The notes under the pieces are model-generated. The model made no database searches and was not told the origin of the DNA. It was given only the letters and a program-made list of their open reading frames with translations. Positions 21,084 to 30,738 of a stretch of DNA of 64,000 nt are shown in pieces. Each line of letters starts with the position of its first letter. The first letter of the stretch is position 1. Source of the DNA: Anabaena sp. FACHB-1237. GTDB taxonomy: Bacteria; Cyanobacteriota; Cyanobacteriia; Cyanobacteriales; Nostocaceae. The translations under genes were made by a program, and so were the position numbers. Location: assembly GCF_014696225.1 (NCBI RefSeq), contig NZ_JACJPV010000001.1, positions 62,001 through 126,000 of the forward strand, in the 5' to 3' direction.

Positions 21084-21308
21084 TAATAATGTATTAAATA
21101 TTACAGATACAAAGTATATACAAAAATGTATAAGGATAGCTATTATCAAATACTATCTACAGCAGCAAAAGTCTGAAAGCACTATTAATTAAGACTTTTG
21201 GATAAACAACCTACCTCAAAAAAATTTCTCAAATTTCTCAAAAAATTTTTGCCAAAACACTTGACAAAAACCCTAGTGGTAATGCTATATTATTTAAAGT
21301 GAAATTGT

Positions 21309-21380
21309 TGGGGCGTAGCCAAGCGGTAAGGCAGCGGGTTTTGGTCCCGCCATCCCTAGGTTCGAATCCTAGCGCCCCAG
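21309..21380 (+). tRNA. trnQ: tRNA-Gln (anticodon TTG)
   Basis: The cloverleaf closes fully: acceptor TGGGGCG with CGCCCCA, D-arm around AGCCAAGCGGTAAGGC, anticodon stem GCGGG/CCCGC around the loop TTTTGGT (anticodon TTG), and T-arm with GGTTCGAATCC. Discriminator G at 21380; CCA is not encoded. Confidence 0.98.
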
Positions 21381-21502
21381 TTAAAACCCAGTTAAAAATA
21401 TAAAACGGTTTACTAGTGTAAACTAGCTATTAAATCACTTATGTGTTTGGTTTTTGAGGAAATGCTACCCTAGAATAGACTAGTTTTACCTTATTCCTAG
21501 TT

Positions 21503-22248
21503 ATGAAAATTCCTCAATTGGATAACTGGCCAAGCAATATAAAAGCGGCTAAGGCTATTCAAGAAAACCTGAGAAAACAAGTAATTACTGTTGTAGATCA
21601 ATTGCCTGAAAAGATCCACTATATAGCAGGTGTGGATATGGGCTTTTTAGAAGATGGTAAAACCTGTGGCGCAGCAGTGGCGGTACTGAGTTTTCCTGAT
21701 TTACAACTAGTAGAAACTAGTTTAGCGTATCTTCCCACCAGTTTCCCCTATATTCCTGGATATCTTTCCTTTCGAGAAATACCTGCTATTATTGATACTT
21801 TAAAAAACTACAAACTATCCCAAATATAATTATTTGTGATGGACAGGGAATAGCACATCCGCGCAGATTTGGTATTGCTTCTCACTTGGGTTTATTAATA
21901 GATATACCTACAATTGGTGTAGCTAAATCCTGGTTAATTGGTGAATATGCACAGTTAGGAGAAAATAGAGGAAATTGGCAACCTATGACAGATGCAGGAG
22001 AAATGCAGTACAGCACATTCCATCTACATGAGGTACACTATGAACACAGCAAGATGCCTGTATTACAAGGGTTTTATCATTAACATCTGTACCTCATAAT
22101 AACGGAAACTGCTATAAAACCTGTATATGTTTCCATTGGTTATCGTATTAGTTTAACAACAGCAATTCAATATGTGTTAGATTGTACTCCTAAATATCGT
22201 TTACCAGAAACTACTCGTGTGGCTGATAAACTAGCATCAGATAGGTAA
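21503..22248 (+). pseudogene. nfi: Endonuclease V, broken by a frameshift and an insertion
   Basis: Endonuclease V repairs deaminated adenine. The first 105 or so codons are clean (IAGVDMGF, then SFPYIPGYLSFREIPAI). A frameshift near 21825 moves the reading to the next frame, where [16 protein letters not shown] and [12 protein letters not shown] continue the enzyme. After the Gly-Glu-Met near codon 168 an 85-base foreign segment (22008-22092) intervenes, ending the frame. Then [16 protein letters not shown] through [13 protein letters not shown] restores the usual C-terminus to a TAA at 22248. All conserved blocks survive, so decay is recent; no functional product is expected. Confidence 0.92.
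22008..22092. mobile_element. 85-bp insertion in the endonuclease V pseudogene
   Basis: Interrupts the otherwise recognisable nfi frame. It starts GTACAGCAC and ends with CTGTAC, giving a short terminal inverted repeat, and has no coding capacity. It does not match the other element families in this window. Confidence 0.6.
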
Positions 22249-22450
22249 ATAATAGATGAATAATGGATAAATAATGGATAAATTTTTGCACAAAATTTAT
22301 CTTTTTTATATTCATCATACTGATGCAGCATAAATATCTATGAAATTAAGAAATAAGAATTTAAGCACTACTGGAAAATCTAAAAAATTAGGTTTTTATC
22401 CCCAGCTAGATATATTGTAAAAATTGTCAGAGTTAATAAGGAATGTAATT

Positions 22451-24673
22451 ATGAATAGCAATAGTATCCCTGTTCAACAACAACTTGGTAGTTCTATAAC
22501 AACAGTCACTAACTTAAAAAAAATACCTCCTATTATCTTACGTCATCCTGTACCTATTTTGGGTATTTCTTGTGTAGTTATTTCCTTGACTACTATGTTT
22601 GCTATTACTACTAAACAGATATATCAAAGTAGTATGCAAATATTAATCAGTTATAAATTAGATCAGTCTGTAAATAATAATTCAGAAAAACAAAAGTTGG
22701 AATTATCCAAACAATCCGGATTAAAAAATATTGATGATAATATTAATTATGACAGTCAAATGAAATTAATGTTAAGTGATAAATTATTACAGAAAGCTGT
22801 ATTTTTACTAAAAAAAGATTATCCAAATATCACAATACAAGATATTAAAGATATTAATGGTCAAAATAAAACTCGTCAACAATCATTTTTAGAATTATAT
22901 AAATTAGTTAATAAGTCTCCAAATGGTCAAGATTTAAGTCAGGTATTTGTAGTTTCATTTCAAGATCGTGATCCCTTAAAAACGAAAAGGATTTTACAAG
23001 CATTACAAAAAGTCTATCAGGATTATAATACTGAGCGAAAAAATCAGCGTGTCAATCAAGGTTTAGCTTTTATTAATCATCATCTTCCTAAATTACAAGA
23101 TGATTTAATCAAAACAGAAGAAAAACTCCAAAAATTCCGCAAGAACAATAATTTAATTGATCCTGTTTTACAAAGTCAGATTTTAGTAAAATCTCTAGGA
23201 GATATTCAAAAACAAAGACAAACTATTAAAGCACAAATAAAAGACATAGAAAGTCGTAATCAAAATTTAAGACAAGCGATTTCTTCATCCGCTCAACTTG
23301 ATAATATAGCAGTTAATCCTGTTACGGAATCTGATAATAGTCAGTATCGAAATTTAGTTAATGAAGTGAAAAAAACCGAACAAGAATTAGCTAGATTTCG
23401 TGTACTTTATACAGAGACACATCCAATTATTCAACAGTTGAAACAGCGACAAACAGTTATTAATAAACTTTTAGCAGAATATAATAATCAAAACAAAAAT
23501 CAAGCAAATAATCAGCCACAATTAGCTAAAATTAGTTCTCAGTTAGAGCAGGAATTAACACAGTTAAAGATTAAGTATTCAGGATTAATTGCTAATGATA
23601 ATGCTTTGGGAAGTTCTGAGGAAGAAATTAAGAAAAAATTAGAGAAATATCCTAGTTTAATTGCTGAGTATAAAGCGTTGATTTCTGAGTTAGAAACTAA
23701 TCGAAAAACACGGGATCAATTATTACAATTGCAGAATTTTTTAGGAGTTAAAATTGCTCAAGAAGGGTTTGACTGGCAGATATTAACAGAACCAGATTTA
23801 GGAATATCTATAGGTCATCGGAGATGGTTCATAATTATTGGTGGTATTTTCCTTGGACCAATTTTAGGAATAACCTTTTTGTGGTTATGGGAAAAATTAA
23901 ATCAGAAGATTTTATCGGTACAAGAATTACAGCAAGTGACACATTTAAGGTTATTAGGTTCTGTACCTAAGCTGCTTAATAATCAATCTGTTAGTCAGAC
24001 TAAATTGCCATTTATTTGGGGAAGTAAAGATATAAGTAATGATAACAGTGTGGCAATTAGTAAGTTACAAAGTCTCCAGGAATTGCCTAAACATGAAACT
24101 TTAGATATTATTTATCAAAATCTTCAGATATTAAATAATTGTCTGCCTTTGAAGTCTATTATGTTAACTTCATCTGTACCAGGAGAAGGTAAAACTACTT
24201 TAGCTTTAGGTTTAGGTGCGAGTGCGGCAAATATGCACCAAAGAGTCTTATTAATTGATGCTAATTTGCGTTCTCCTAGTTTACATAAAACGTTAGATAT
24301 ATCTAATGATTGGGGATTATCTTTGTTATTAGTTGATGATATTTATACTCCGTTAGATAATTATATTCAACCGATTCATCCAGCGATTGATGTATTAACT
24401 GCTGGTCCAATATCAGAAGATGCAGTTAATCTTTTAAGTTCTCAAAGAATGAAAGAATTAATTGTGTTATTTGAAAGCAAATATGATCTGGTTTTAATAG
24501 ATGCTCCTTCAGTTTTAGATACTGTGGATGGAAGAATTATTGCCAGTTTATGCAATAGTATTGTTATGGTAGGGAGAATAGGTAAAGTTAGTCCTGAGCA
24601 ATTACGAGAAGCTACGGAAATTTTGAGTCACTTAAATTTAATTGGTATTGTTGGTAACGAATTTTGCCTATGA
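22451..24673 (+). CDS. Wzc/Wzz-like polysaccharide biosynthesis protein with BY-kinase domain
   Basis: A 740-residue inner-membrane protein that should control polymerisation and export of extracellular polysaccharide. A transmembrane helix near residue 35 and another near 460 flank a long coiled-coil periplasmic part (about 190-420). The cytoplasmic bacterial tyrosine kinase domain has Walker A in SVPGEGKTTLALGLG, an A'-motif LLIDANLRSP and Walker B VLIDAPSVLD. The C-terminus stops at GIVGNEFCL and lacks the tyrosine-rich autophosphorylation tail. I chose the ATG at 22451, with AAGGA about 10 bases upstream, over a TTG at 22424. A palindrome of the GATCCCCGA family follows. No glycosyltransferase cluster is adjacent. 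Confidence 0.88.
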   Translation: MNSNSIPVQQQLGSSITTVTNLKKIPPIILRHPVPILGISCVVISLTTMFAITTKQIYQSSMQILISYKLDQSVNNNSEKQKLELSKQSGLKNIDDNINYDSQMKLMLSDKLLQKAVFLLKKDYPNITIQDIKDINGQNKTRQQSFLELYKLVNKSPNGQDLSQVFVVSFQDRDPLKTKRILQALQKVYQDYNTERKNQRVNQGLAFINHHLPKLQDDLIKTEEKLQKFRKNNNLIDPVLQSQILVKSLGDIQKQRQTIKAQIKDIESRNQNLRQAISSSAQLDNIAVNPVTESDNSQYRNLVNEVKKTEQELARFRVLYTETHPIIQQLKQRQTVINKLLAEYNNQNKNQANNQPQLAKISSQLEQELTQLKIKYSGLIANDNALGSSEEEIKKKLEKYPSLIAEYKALISELETNRKTRDQLLQLQNFLGVKIAQEGFDWQILTEPDLGISIGHRRWFIIIGGIFLGPILGITFLWLWEKLNQKILSVQELQQVTHLRLLGSVPKLLNNQSVSQTKLPFIWGSKDISNDNSVAISKLQSLQELPKHETLDIIYQNLQILNNCLPLKSIMLTSSVPGEGKTTLALGLGASAANMHQRVLLIDANLRSPSLHKTLDISNDWGLSLLLVDDIYTPLDNYIQPIHPAIDVLTAGPISEDAVNLLSSQRMKELIVLFESKYDLVLIDAPSVLDTVDGRIIASLCNSIVMVGRIGKVSPEQLREATEILSHLNLIGIVGNEFCL

Positions 24674-24691
24674 ATTGATTTACCTATTCAA

Positions 24692-24722
24692 GATCCCCGA
24701 CTTCTTTAAGAAGTCGGGGATC
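24692..24722. terminator. 31-bp GATCCCCGACTTCTT palindrome
   Basis: Identical to the palindrome at 3340, 18 bases after the Wzc-like gene. No clear T-tract follows. Confidence 0.8.
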
Positions 24723-24824
24723 TAAATCTTGTTTTTCCTGATTTATGTTGCTAAATGTGAATCACAAATAAGGCATAATAAGAAAATGGTGACAGTAGTA
24801 GATGCTGGTAATTAAACTGTGAGT

Positions 24825-25970
24825 ATGAAATTGCAATTGTTGTTAAGTTCTTTATTCTCGAAAATTCAAGGTAAACATTGGTTACTGGGTGTAATTTTGT
24901 GGTTTACTTTACTTGCTCCTGCTCAAGCATCTGTAATTTTGCGTGTAGCAATTGAAAGAGGTGTTAAACAAGTCAAGGTCGGTGCTTCTACCACTGCTAT
25001 TGTCAAGGATAGTAGTGGCCGGACTTTGGGACAATTACCGGGAATGAGTGCTTTTGCGGCTCAGTCTGTACCTGGAGGTATCGCTTTAGACCGATGGCAG
25101 TCGGGGTTATTTTGGATTGAACCGACGAATAAGGGATATGTTTATATAGGCGATCGCTGGTTTCGCGGCAGAATTTTAGTTGTACCTACAGATAAGGGCT
25201 TAACTGCGGTTAATTGGGTAGATTTAGAAGAATATCTATACAGTGTAATTGGTGGGGAAATGGACTCGCGCTGGCCAGATGAAGCACTAAAAGCGCAGGC
25301 GATCGCCGCTCGAACTTATGCACTTTATGAGCGTCAAAAACAAAGAAAAAATCCTGTTTATGACTTAGGAGATAGTCCTGATCGCTGGCAAATTTATAAA
25401 GGCGTAAGTAGTGAATCTGCGAGAACTTATAACGCAGTAGATAGTACCGCAGGCCAAGTTTTAACTTATCAAAATCAAATTATTCTTTCGGTTTTTCATG
25501 CTTGTTCTGGTGGACATACAGAAAATGTAGAAGATGTGTGGGGAAATACTCTTCCTTATTTACGAGCAGTTCCTGATTTTGATCAAGATATCAAAGAATG
25601 TAATTGGATAAAAACCTTTACACCTCAAGAAATTAGTTCCAGAATTGCTGGAGTTGGTAATATCAAAAGCATGAATATCGAAAGTCTTTCACCATTTAAA
25701 AGTGTCAAATCTTTAAAAATTATAGGTGATAAAGGTACTAAAATTTTAGAAGGTGAACAAGTACGTACTGCACTAAAATTAAGAAGTACCAGATTTACCG
25801 TTAGTAAAGATGCAAACGGGAATTTTGTTTTACAAGGTTTAGGTTTTGGTCATGCTTTGGGAATGAGTCAATGGGGAGCTTATAATTTAGCCCAACGTGG
25901 TGCAAATCACTTGCAAATTTTAGGTTATTATTATCGAGGTGTGGCTTTAACTGGTATTCAAGCCAAATAA
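24825..25970 (+). CDS. SpoIID/LytB domain protein
   Basis: A 381-residue exported protein with a signal peptide ending near APAQAS (about residue 35). The SpoIID/LytB domain spans about 120-375: WVDLEEYLYSVIGGEMDSRW, ALKAQAIAARTYALY, HACSGGHTENVEDVWG and the C-terminal GLGFGHALGMSQWGAYNLA. Family members are cell-wall-associated; SpoIID itself is a peptidoglycan lytic transglycosylase, and the cyanobacterial role is not established. The start could also be the GTG at 24819. It lies about 150 bases after the Wzc-like gene. Confidence 0.9.
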   Translation: MKLQLLLSSLFSKIQGKHWLLGVILWFTLLAPAQASVILRVAIERGVKQVKVGASTTAIVKDSSGRTLGQLPGMSAFAAQSVPGGIALDRWQSGLFWIEPTNKGYVYIGDRWFRGRILVVPTDKGLTAVNWVDLEEYLYSVIGGEMDSRWPDEALKAQAIAARTYALYERQKQRKNPVYDLGDSPDRWQIYKGVSSESARTYNAVDSTAGQVLTYQNQIILSVFHACSGGHTENVEDVWGNTLPYLRAVPDFDQDIKECNWIKTFTPQEISSRIAGVGNIKSMNIESLSPFKSVKSLKIIGDKGTKILEGEQVRTALKLRSTRFTVSKDANGNFVLQGLGFGHALGMSQWGAYNLAQRGANHLQILGYYYRGVALTGIQAK

Positions 25971-25988
25971 TTGATAATTGACAATTGA

Positions 25989-26029
25989 TAATTATTAATT
26001 ATTAATTATTAATTATTAATTATTAATTG
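25989..26029. repeat. ATTAATT heptamer tandem repeat
   Basis: A 7-base AT-only unit repeated about five to six times between two convergent genes. A CAATTGATAA/TTGTCAATT inverted pair borders it, so it may double as a weak terminator. Confidence 0.8.
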
Positions 26030-26034
26030 TCAAT

Positions 26035-27276
26035 TTATTCAAATTCCTGTTCTAATAAATCTCTATCTGAAGAATATATAGAATCATATTCACTAATCAC
26101 TTTCTCTTTACCAAATTCACGAGCAAAAGCCATTTTTATTTGTAAATTATTATCTGCATTAGCTAATAATCTCGCCCTAATTTGACGTTCTTTATTTCGA
26201 TTATTAATTTTACCATTTTGATTTTTAATCCAAAAATAGCGAATTATTGGTATCGCTAAAAATCCGATTCCATAAATTAATAATAAACCATAAATCCCTT
26301 GGACAAAAGCTACTAAACCACCAATTTTAGCCCCAATTACACCATTTCCCAATAGAACTCCTAAAAATATAGCACCCACAAAATTAATAACACCTAAACC
26401 TGCACTTAACATAATTTGCCCAGAACTTGCTTGACTAAAACGCCAGGAAAACTCATGTAGATACTCAGAAATTGAACGACGTTCTTTTTTACTAGCTTTA
26501 ACTTGTAACTCAGGAAAATAATATATTATTTGTCCTTGATCACTTACCTCTGGTTTACCATTAAACTTCACCAAAATAGGTAACATATAATCTTCATATT
26601 CCTGTTGATATTTCGGGCCAATATCATCTAAATAAGGTGTTATTTGTTCCGCCACAATTGCACCTTTATTAGCCCTAATAACAGTACCAATTTCTTGCCA
26701 ACGACGTGCTTCTAAATTAGCATTGGGATTACCATCACCAAATAAAAATGAAAATACAGCTTCTAAAAAATTCATCTCATAATTTTCCACTCTTTCTTTT
26801 CTTCTTTCCTGTTGTCTATCTTCATAACCAGGAGTGAAATACCAAAATAAATCAGGAAAAAAGAAGAAATTAAACCCGCGAAAACTGCTATTTCTATCAT
26901 CATTATCCCTATCAGAACTAGCAGTTAAAATAATAGTAATAGTTACAGTAATTAAAATAATAGAAATAATCAAAAATATGCCGAAAGAAATCCTAATTAA
27001 GTAAAATAATACAGACCAAATTTTTTCCCACCATTCCTTTAATCTAATTTGTAAATATTTGTTACGTAAAATATCTCGAAAATTCTGAGGAAATTGATAG
27101 ACTATATCACCTGTATCTGCAACTTGTAAATGTCCACCGGCTTGTGATGCTAAAACCAATAAATTTTGATTCACTTCAGCTATATTTAATCCTATCTGAC
27201 TAGCGACATCTCCAGCAGTGACACGATAGCCTAATTTTTCAACAGTTCCCATAATGGCAGGATTAGTGGTAATCAT
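26035..27276 (-). CDS. Conserved membrane protein with two winged-helix-like modules, function unknown
   Basis: A 413-residue protein. Residues 1-70 resemble a winged-helix module (RVTAGDVASQIGLNIAEVNQ then ADTGDIVYQFPQNFR). A transmembrane helix follows at about 90-117, then an aromatic segment (FRGFNFFFFPDLFWYF). A second module (TVIRANKGAIVAEQITPYL then VSDQGQIIYYFPELQ) at about 195-265 echoes the first, followed by two more membrane segments (about 300-350). The repeated G-x-I-x-Y-x-F-P suggests internal duplication. I recall plastid-conserved relatives but cannot name a function. It is convergent with the SpoIID gene. Confidence 0.8.
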   Translation of the reverse strand: MITTNPAIMGTVEKLGYRVTAGDVASQIGLNIAEVNQNLLVLASQAGGHLQVADTGDIVYQFPQNFRDILRNKYLQIRLKEWWEKIWSVLFYLIRISFGIFLIISIILITVTITIILTASSDRDNDDRNSSFRGFNFFFFPDLFWYFTPGYEDRQQERRKERVENYEMNFLEAVFSFLFGDGNPNANLEARRWQEIGTVIRANKGAIVAEQITPYLDDIGPKYQQEYEDYMLPILVKFNGKPEVSDQGQIIYYFPELQVKASKKERRSISEYLHEFSWRFSQASSGQIMLSAGLGVINFVGAIFLGVLLGNGVIGAKIGGLVAFVQGIYGLLLIYGIGFLAIPIIRYFWIKNQNGKINNRNKERQIRARLLANADNNLQIKMAFAREFGKEKVISEYDSIYSSDRDLLEQEFE

Positions 27277-27632
27277 ATTTCCATCCTGTGGTATTTTAAC
27301 TAACTTTATTTTAGTATAGCATTTAGGGGTAGGGGTTTTAGCAATGATTACAGGTGTCCAATTAAACTACAAATCGCTGATTTGTTTATTTACAGATAAC
27401 AACATTAGTAATATAGCTTTTTCCAGTCTAATAGATATCTGGTGGTAATTCCATGTCCACCTGCCTGTCGGCAGACAGGTGATTTAAAATCCTTGTAGGG
27501 ACAATTCATGAATTGTCCCTACATTCTTTTCACTCCTATGTCTAATTTATATGGTATATGGTTGATATAGCGATCGCCATTTATATGGTATATGGTTGAT
27601 ATAGCGATCGCGGGCAAGATGCCCGCACTACA
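27277..27632. other. Intergenic with several palindromes
   Basis: Holds an inverted repeat CACCTGCCTGTC/GACAGGTG at about 27456-27480, a GTAGGGACAATTC palindrome at 27495-27522, a direct duplication ending in GCGATCGC (about 27546-27611) and GCGGGCAAGATGCCCGC at 27611. No gene. Confidence 0.7.
27495..27522. repeat. GTAGGGACAATTC perfect palindrome, copy 1
   Basis: GTAGGGACAATTCA and its exact complement TGAATTGTCCCTAC join with no loop. The second copy is at 49271-49296. Confidence 0.85.
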
Positions 27633-28445
27633 TTAAAATACGCGATGTTGTAAAGATGGCATTTGCCGCCGTACTTGTTCTAGTCTAGATGGTTTAATTT
27701 CAGCGATCGCTATTCCTGGTTTTTCTCCCGCATCAGCTAATATTGTTCCCCAAGGATCTACAATCATCGCGTGTCCGTGAGTTTGACGACGATCATAATT
27801 AGTACCCGTTTGTGCAGGTGCAATGACATAACAGGTATTTTCTATAGCTCTAGCCTGTAACAATACTTGCCAGTGATCCTTACCAGTAAACGCTGTAAAA
27901 GCGGCAGGGACAAATAATACATCTGCGCCTTTTTTGGATAAATAGCGGTATAATTCGGGAAAACGGACATCATAACAAATAGATAGACCAATATTACCTA
28001 AATCTGGAGAACTGTACACCGGGGGTAATTCCTGGCCAGCCATTACCGTACTAGATTCTCGATAGGTGTTACCATCAGGAACATTAACATCAAATAAATG
28101 TACTTTTTGATAGCGAGCAAGTTCTTCACCATTGCTATCTATCAATAAAGCAGTATTATAAACCTTACCAGTATTTTCTACAGGAATGGGAAAACCGCCT
28201 CCGAGAATAGTGACTTGAAAGCGTTGCGCCATTTTTCTCAAGAAAGTTTGTGTTTCCTGGGCGATTTTATCTCCTTGAGCGAGTTTATCCCGTTCTTCCC
28301 CCATAAATGAGAAATTTTCTGGTAAACCCACCAATTCTGCACCTTGACGCACCGCTAGATCAATTAATTCTTCGGCCTGGATCAAGTTTTGAGAGAGATC
28401 CGGTACAGTAGTCATTTGAATAGCAGCAGCTAAATAAGATTTCAT
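27633..28445 (-). CDS. Carbon-nitrogen hydrolase (nitrilase superfamily, Nit1/Nit2-like amidase)
   Basis: A 270-residue C-N hydrolase. The Glu-Lys-Cys triad is complete: E43 in GLPENFSF, K114 in RYQKVHLFD and C157 in GLSICYDVRFPE. The short single-domain form and the CYDVRFPELYRYL block match the Nit branch, whose members hydrolyse deaminated glutathione or omega-amides; the exact substrate is inferred. I start at the ATG at 28445 (MKSYLAAAIQ), since the 25 residues encoded upstream do not resemble the family. Confidence 0.9.
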   Translation of the reverse strand: MKSYLAAAIQMTTVPDLSQNLIQAEELIDLAVRQGAELVGLPENFSFMGEERDKLAQGDKIAQETQTFLRKMAQRFQVTILGGGFPIPVENTGKVYNTALLIDSNGEELARYQKVHLFDVNVPDGNTYRESSTVMAGQELPPVYSSPDLGNIGLSICYDVRFPELYRYLSKKGADVLFVPAAFTAFTGKDHWQVLLQARAIENTCYVIAPAQTGTNYDRRQTHGHAMIVDPWGTILADAGEKPGIAIAEIKPSRLEQVRRQMPSLQHRVF

Positions 28446-28613
28446 AGACTCAACAGCAAGAAACAGTGGAATAGAACATAGATTTTCCAATATATCGCTA
28501 TATCCACTCCATTTGAACATAAGAACAATAGCGATCGCAAGTAGTAGCCCAAATTGCTAGTTAGGAGTTACAACAGTTTCCCAACAACCGTGGCACAGAT
28601 TAAAATGAGCAAA

Positions 28614-28709
28614 ACTAGTACAGCTTGGTATAAATAAACCAACCATTCTAAATCGTCCAAAAGCCTATACCGTCTTGGTTTTGAATGCATGACTTCCGTC
28701 CTGCGGTAC
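28614..28709 (+). repeat. Dispersed repeat family 3, copy 2
   Basis: Runs from ACTAGTACAGCTTGG to CCTGCGGTAC. Closely matches 18953-19055 apart from point changes and one missing heptamer. Confidence 0.8.
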
Positions 28710-28767
28710 CAGTTCTAGACTTCGTTGTGGAATTTATTTTCGTAGCAAGTTTGATCTCAAATTGCTT

Positions 28768-28914
28768 AGGACTTACGCAAGTGTCACACTAAAAAATCTC
28801 TTGTATGGTCCGTCAGATATCAACAATTTGGTTATTTACATGATTTATACTGTCTGACGTGGTTGGTGAGCTTGTCGAACCACACCCTACCAATGTGCCA
28901 GTTGCGTAAGTCCT
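28768..28914 (+). mobile_element. 147-bp miniature element (family 2), copy 2
   Basis: AGGACTTACGCAAGTGTCAC at the left, and at the right a sequence whose complement reads AGGACTTACGCAACTGGCAC. This gives a roughly 20-base imperfect terminal inverted repeat. Confidence 0.88.
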
Positions 28915-28959
28915 GTTGCTATAAAACAACTAAAACGATTAAATAAGCAACAAATCCCA

Positions 28960-29589
28960 CTAATTTCGAGCAGGGGAATTATTATTCTGGGAATTATTTC
29001 CCGGTGCTACAGGTAATTGTGGTACTGTATTTTGCGGTACATTATTAGGAACTATAGGAATTTCATTAGAATTAGATGGTAATGAAGGGTTAGTATTTAT
29101 TGGTTGATTATTAGGTAAACCTGGCTGTGAATTTGGTAAAGTTTGTAAATTATTTACCCCATTAGAACTACCAGGAATAATCCCTAAAGAAACTCGACTT
29201 CCGCCCACTTTTCGCAACAAATCCAATGTTTCAATCACATTATTATAAGTAGCAGTCCGTGAGGCATTTAAAACTAAAATTCCATTGGGGTTATTTGTGA
29301 CATATTGCCTTAACCGCACTTCCAGATCCTCTTTTTTTACAGGTTCTTTTTCAATGTAAGTTAAACCTACAGCGTCAATAGTTACTGGTAAAATATTCTG
29401 GCGATTTTGGCCATTAGCGGCCGAGCTTGTGCCTGTACTCGCTTTAGGTAAATCAACATTAATAGCTTGTTGTCGAGTAAATTGTACAGCCGCTAATAGA
29501 AAAAATGTCAAAATGCAAAAAATCACATCTATCAAAGGAATAATAGAAATTTGGACATCTTCATTAATACTATCTAGCTTAACTTTCAT
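28960..29589 (-). CDS. exbD: ExbD/TolR family energy-transduction protein
   Basis: A 209-residue partner of ExbB in the proton-driven motor that energises outer-membrane transport. The single transmembrane helix (about residues 15-37, [20 protein letters not shown]) carries the conserved proton-path Asp in PLIDV. The periplasmic domain runs to about 135. An unusual Asn/Pro/Gln-rich tail of some 65 residues follows. The ATG at 29589 overlaps the exbB stop by 11 bases, showing translational coupling. Confidence 0.9.
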   Translation of the reverse strand: MKVKLDSINEDVQISIIPLIDVIFCILTFFLLAAVQFTRQQAINVDLPKASTGTSSAANGQNRQNILPVTIDAVGLTYIEKEPVKKEDLEVRLRQYVTNNPNGILVLNASRTATYNNVIETLDLLRKVGGSRVSLGIIPGSSNGVNNLQTLPNSQPGLPNNQPINTNPSLPSNSNEIPIVPNNVPQNTVPQLPVAPGNNSQNNNSPARN

Positions 29590-30340
29590 CTTCTTGGTTT
29601 GTTGGATTAAAATTGGTATAATTCTCAGCATCATCTATGGACAAATTACTATTCTTACTCAAGATATTTGTCACTAATTCTGGCTCTTCATTGAATATTT
29701 CTGAAGTTGTAGTTTTTGCTATTGGTGGATATTGACGATAAATTAATTCTAGGTCATTTCCTGCCTTATTAAAAATTTTGACTTGTTGCACTACAAAACT
29801 TTGAAATAGGCGGTAAAATGCTAAACTAAAAATCGCCACTATTAAACCTGATGCGGTACTAATTAAAGATTCTCCAATACCAGTAGTCACACCAGCAGCA
29901 GATTCTGTACCTAAATCACCAATTCTAATGGAACCTAAAGAATGAATCAAACCTAATACCGTCCCTAGCAATCCTAACAGTGGTGAAAGAGCAATTACAG
30001 CTTCTAACAGTTTTTCACCTCTTCGCATTCCCGCAATTTCATCGGCTGCGGTAGATTCTAGTGCTAATCTAAATATTTCGGTATCTTGTTTTTCCAGCTT
30101 TAAGGGAGCATAGAGAAAACGCCCAATGGGTTGATTTCTCGCTTGTTGTGCTATGGTTGTCGCTATTTCCCAATCTTCACCCGCCGCATCCAGAACACGA
30201 TTTACTATTTCCCTTTCCTGGCTGATAATTCTTAACCAGAACCATAAACGCTCAAAAATCACGCTTAATGACAGGATAGATAAAACTAGTAAAGGCCACA
30301 TGGCTAGACCGCCTTTCTTAAACAAGTCTATAATATCCAC
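29579..30340 (-). CDS. exbB: ExbB/TolQ/MotA family proton channel protein
   Basis: A 253-residue MotA/TolQ/ExbB protein with three membrane helices (about 14-35, 112-140 and 155-180). The conserved segment [20 protein letters not shown] and the following [17 protein letters not shown] mark the family. It forms a pentameric channel with ExbD, most likely powering TonB-dependent iron or cobalamin uptake. Its gene precedes and overlaps exbD; no tonB is adjacent. Confidence 0.93.
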   Translation of the reverse strand: MDIIDLFKKGGLAMWPLLVLSILSLSVIFERLWFWLRIISQEREIVNRVLDAAGEDWEIATTIAQQARNQPIGRFLYAPLKLEKQDTEIFRLALESTAADEIAGMRRGEKLLEAVIALSPLLGLLGTVLGLIHSLGSIRIGDLGTESAAGVTTGIGESLISTASGLIVAIFSLAFYRLFQSFVVQQVKIFNKAGNDLELIYRQYPPIAKTTTSEIFNEEPELVTNILSKNSNLSIDDAENYTNFNPTNQEDES

Positions 30341-30738
30341 TGTGTAGGTTTCCTCACTCCATTACTTACTTTTCTTAGCATTTTTTATTATAAAGACTAA
30401 CTGCCATTTAGATAACTGAATAATTGACAATTAATCATTGATAATTAACAATTATAGGACTTACGCAAGTGTCACACTAAAAAATCTATTGTAGGGTGCG
30501 TCAGATATCAACAATTTGGTTATTTACATGATTTATGCTGTCTGACGTGGTTGGTGAGCTTGTCGAACCACGCCCTACCAATGTGCCAGTTGTGTAAGTC
30601 CTGAATTAATCAGAATTTTTTCCTAGACTCCGCACTCCACACCCTGATGTATACATAAAGGACGGTTATTCCCACCGGGAGTTTAGAAAAATATTTGTCA
30701 CAATCAGAGTTAATTACAGATATTTACAGGTGAATACT
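30341..30738. other. Divergent intergenic region with a family-2 element
   Basis: Between leftward exbB and the rightward DUF1232 gene; includes the element at 30458-30602. Promoters for both genes are expected here, but none is clear. Confidence 0.5.
30458..30602 (+). mobile_element. 145-bp miniature element (family 2), copy 3
   Basis: Starts AGGACTTACGCAAGTGTCAC and ends GTGTAAGTCCT. Internal sequence closely matches the copy at 28768. Confidence 0.88.

Larger units (their letters stand above)
28446..28959. other. Intergenic with family-3 and family-2 repeats
   Basis: Contains the family-3 repeat at 28614-28709 and the family-2 element at 28768-28914. No gene. Confidence 0.7.

Noticed and set aside
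28446-28520. 25-residue N-terminal extension of the nitrilase-family amidase
   Set aside because: The conserved fold begins at MKSYLAAAIQ; the extension has no homologous counterpart in the family.
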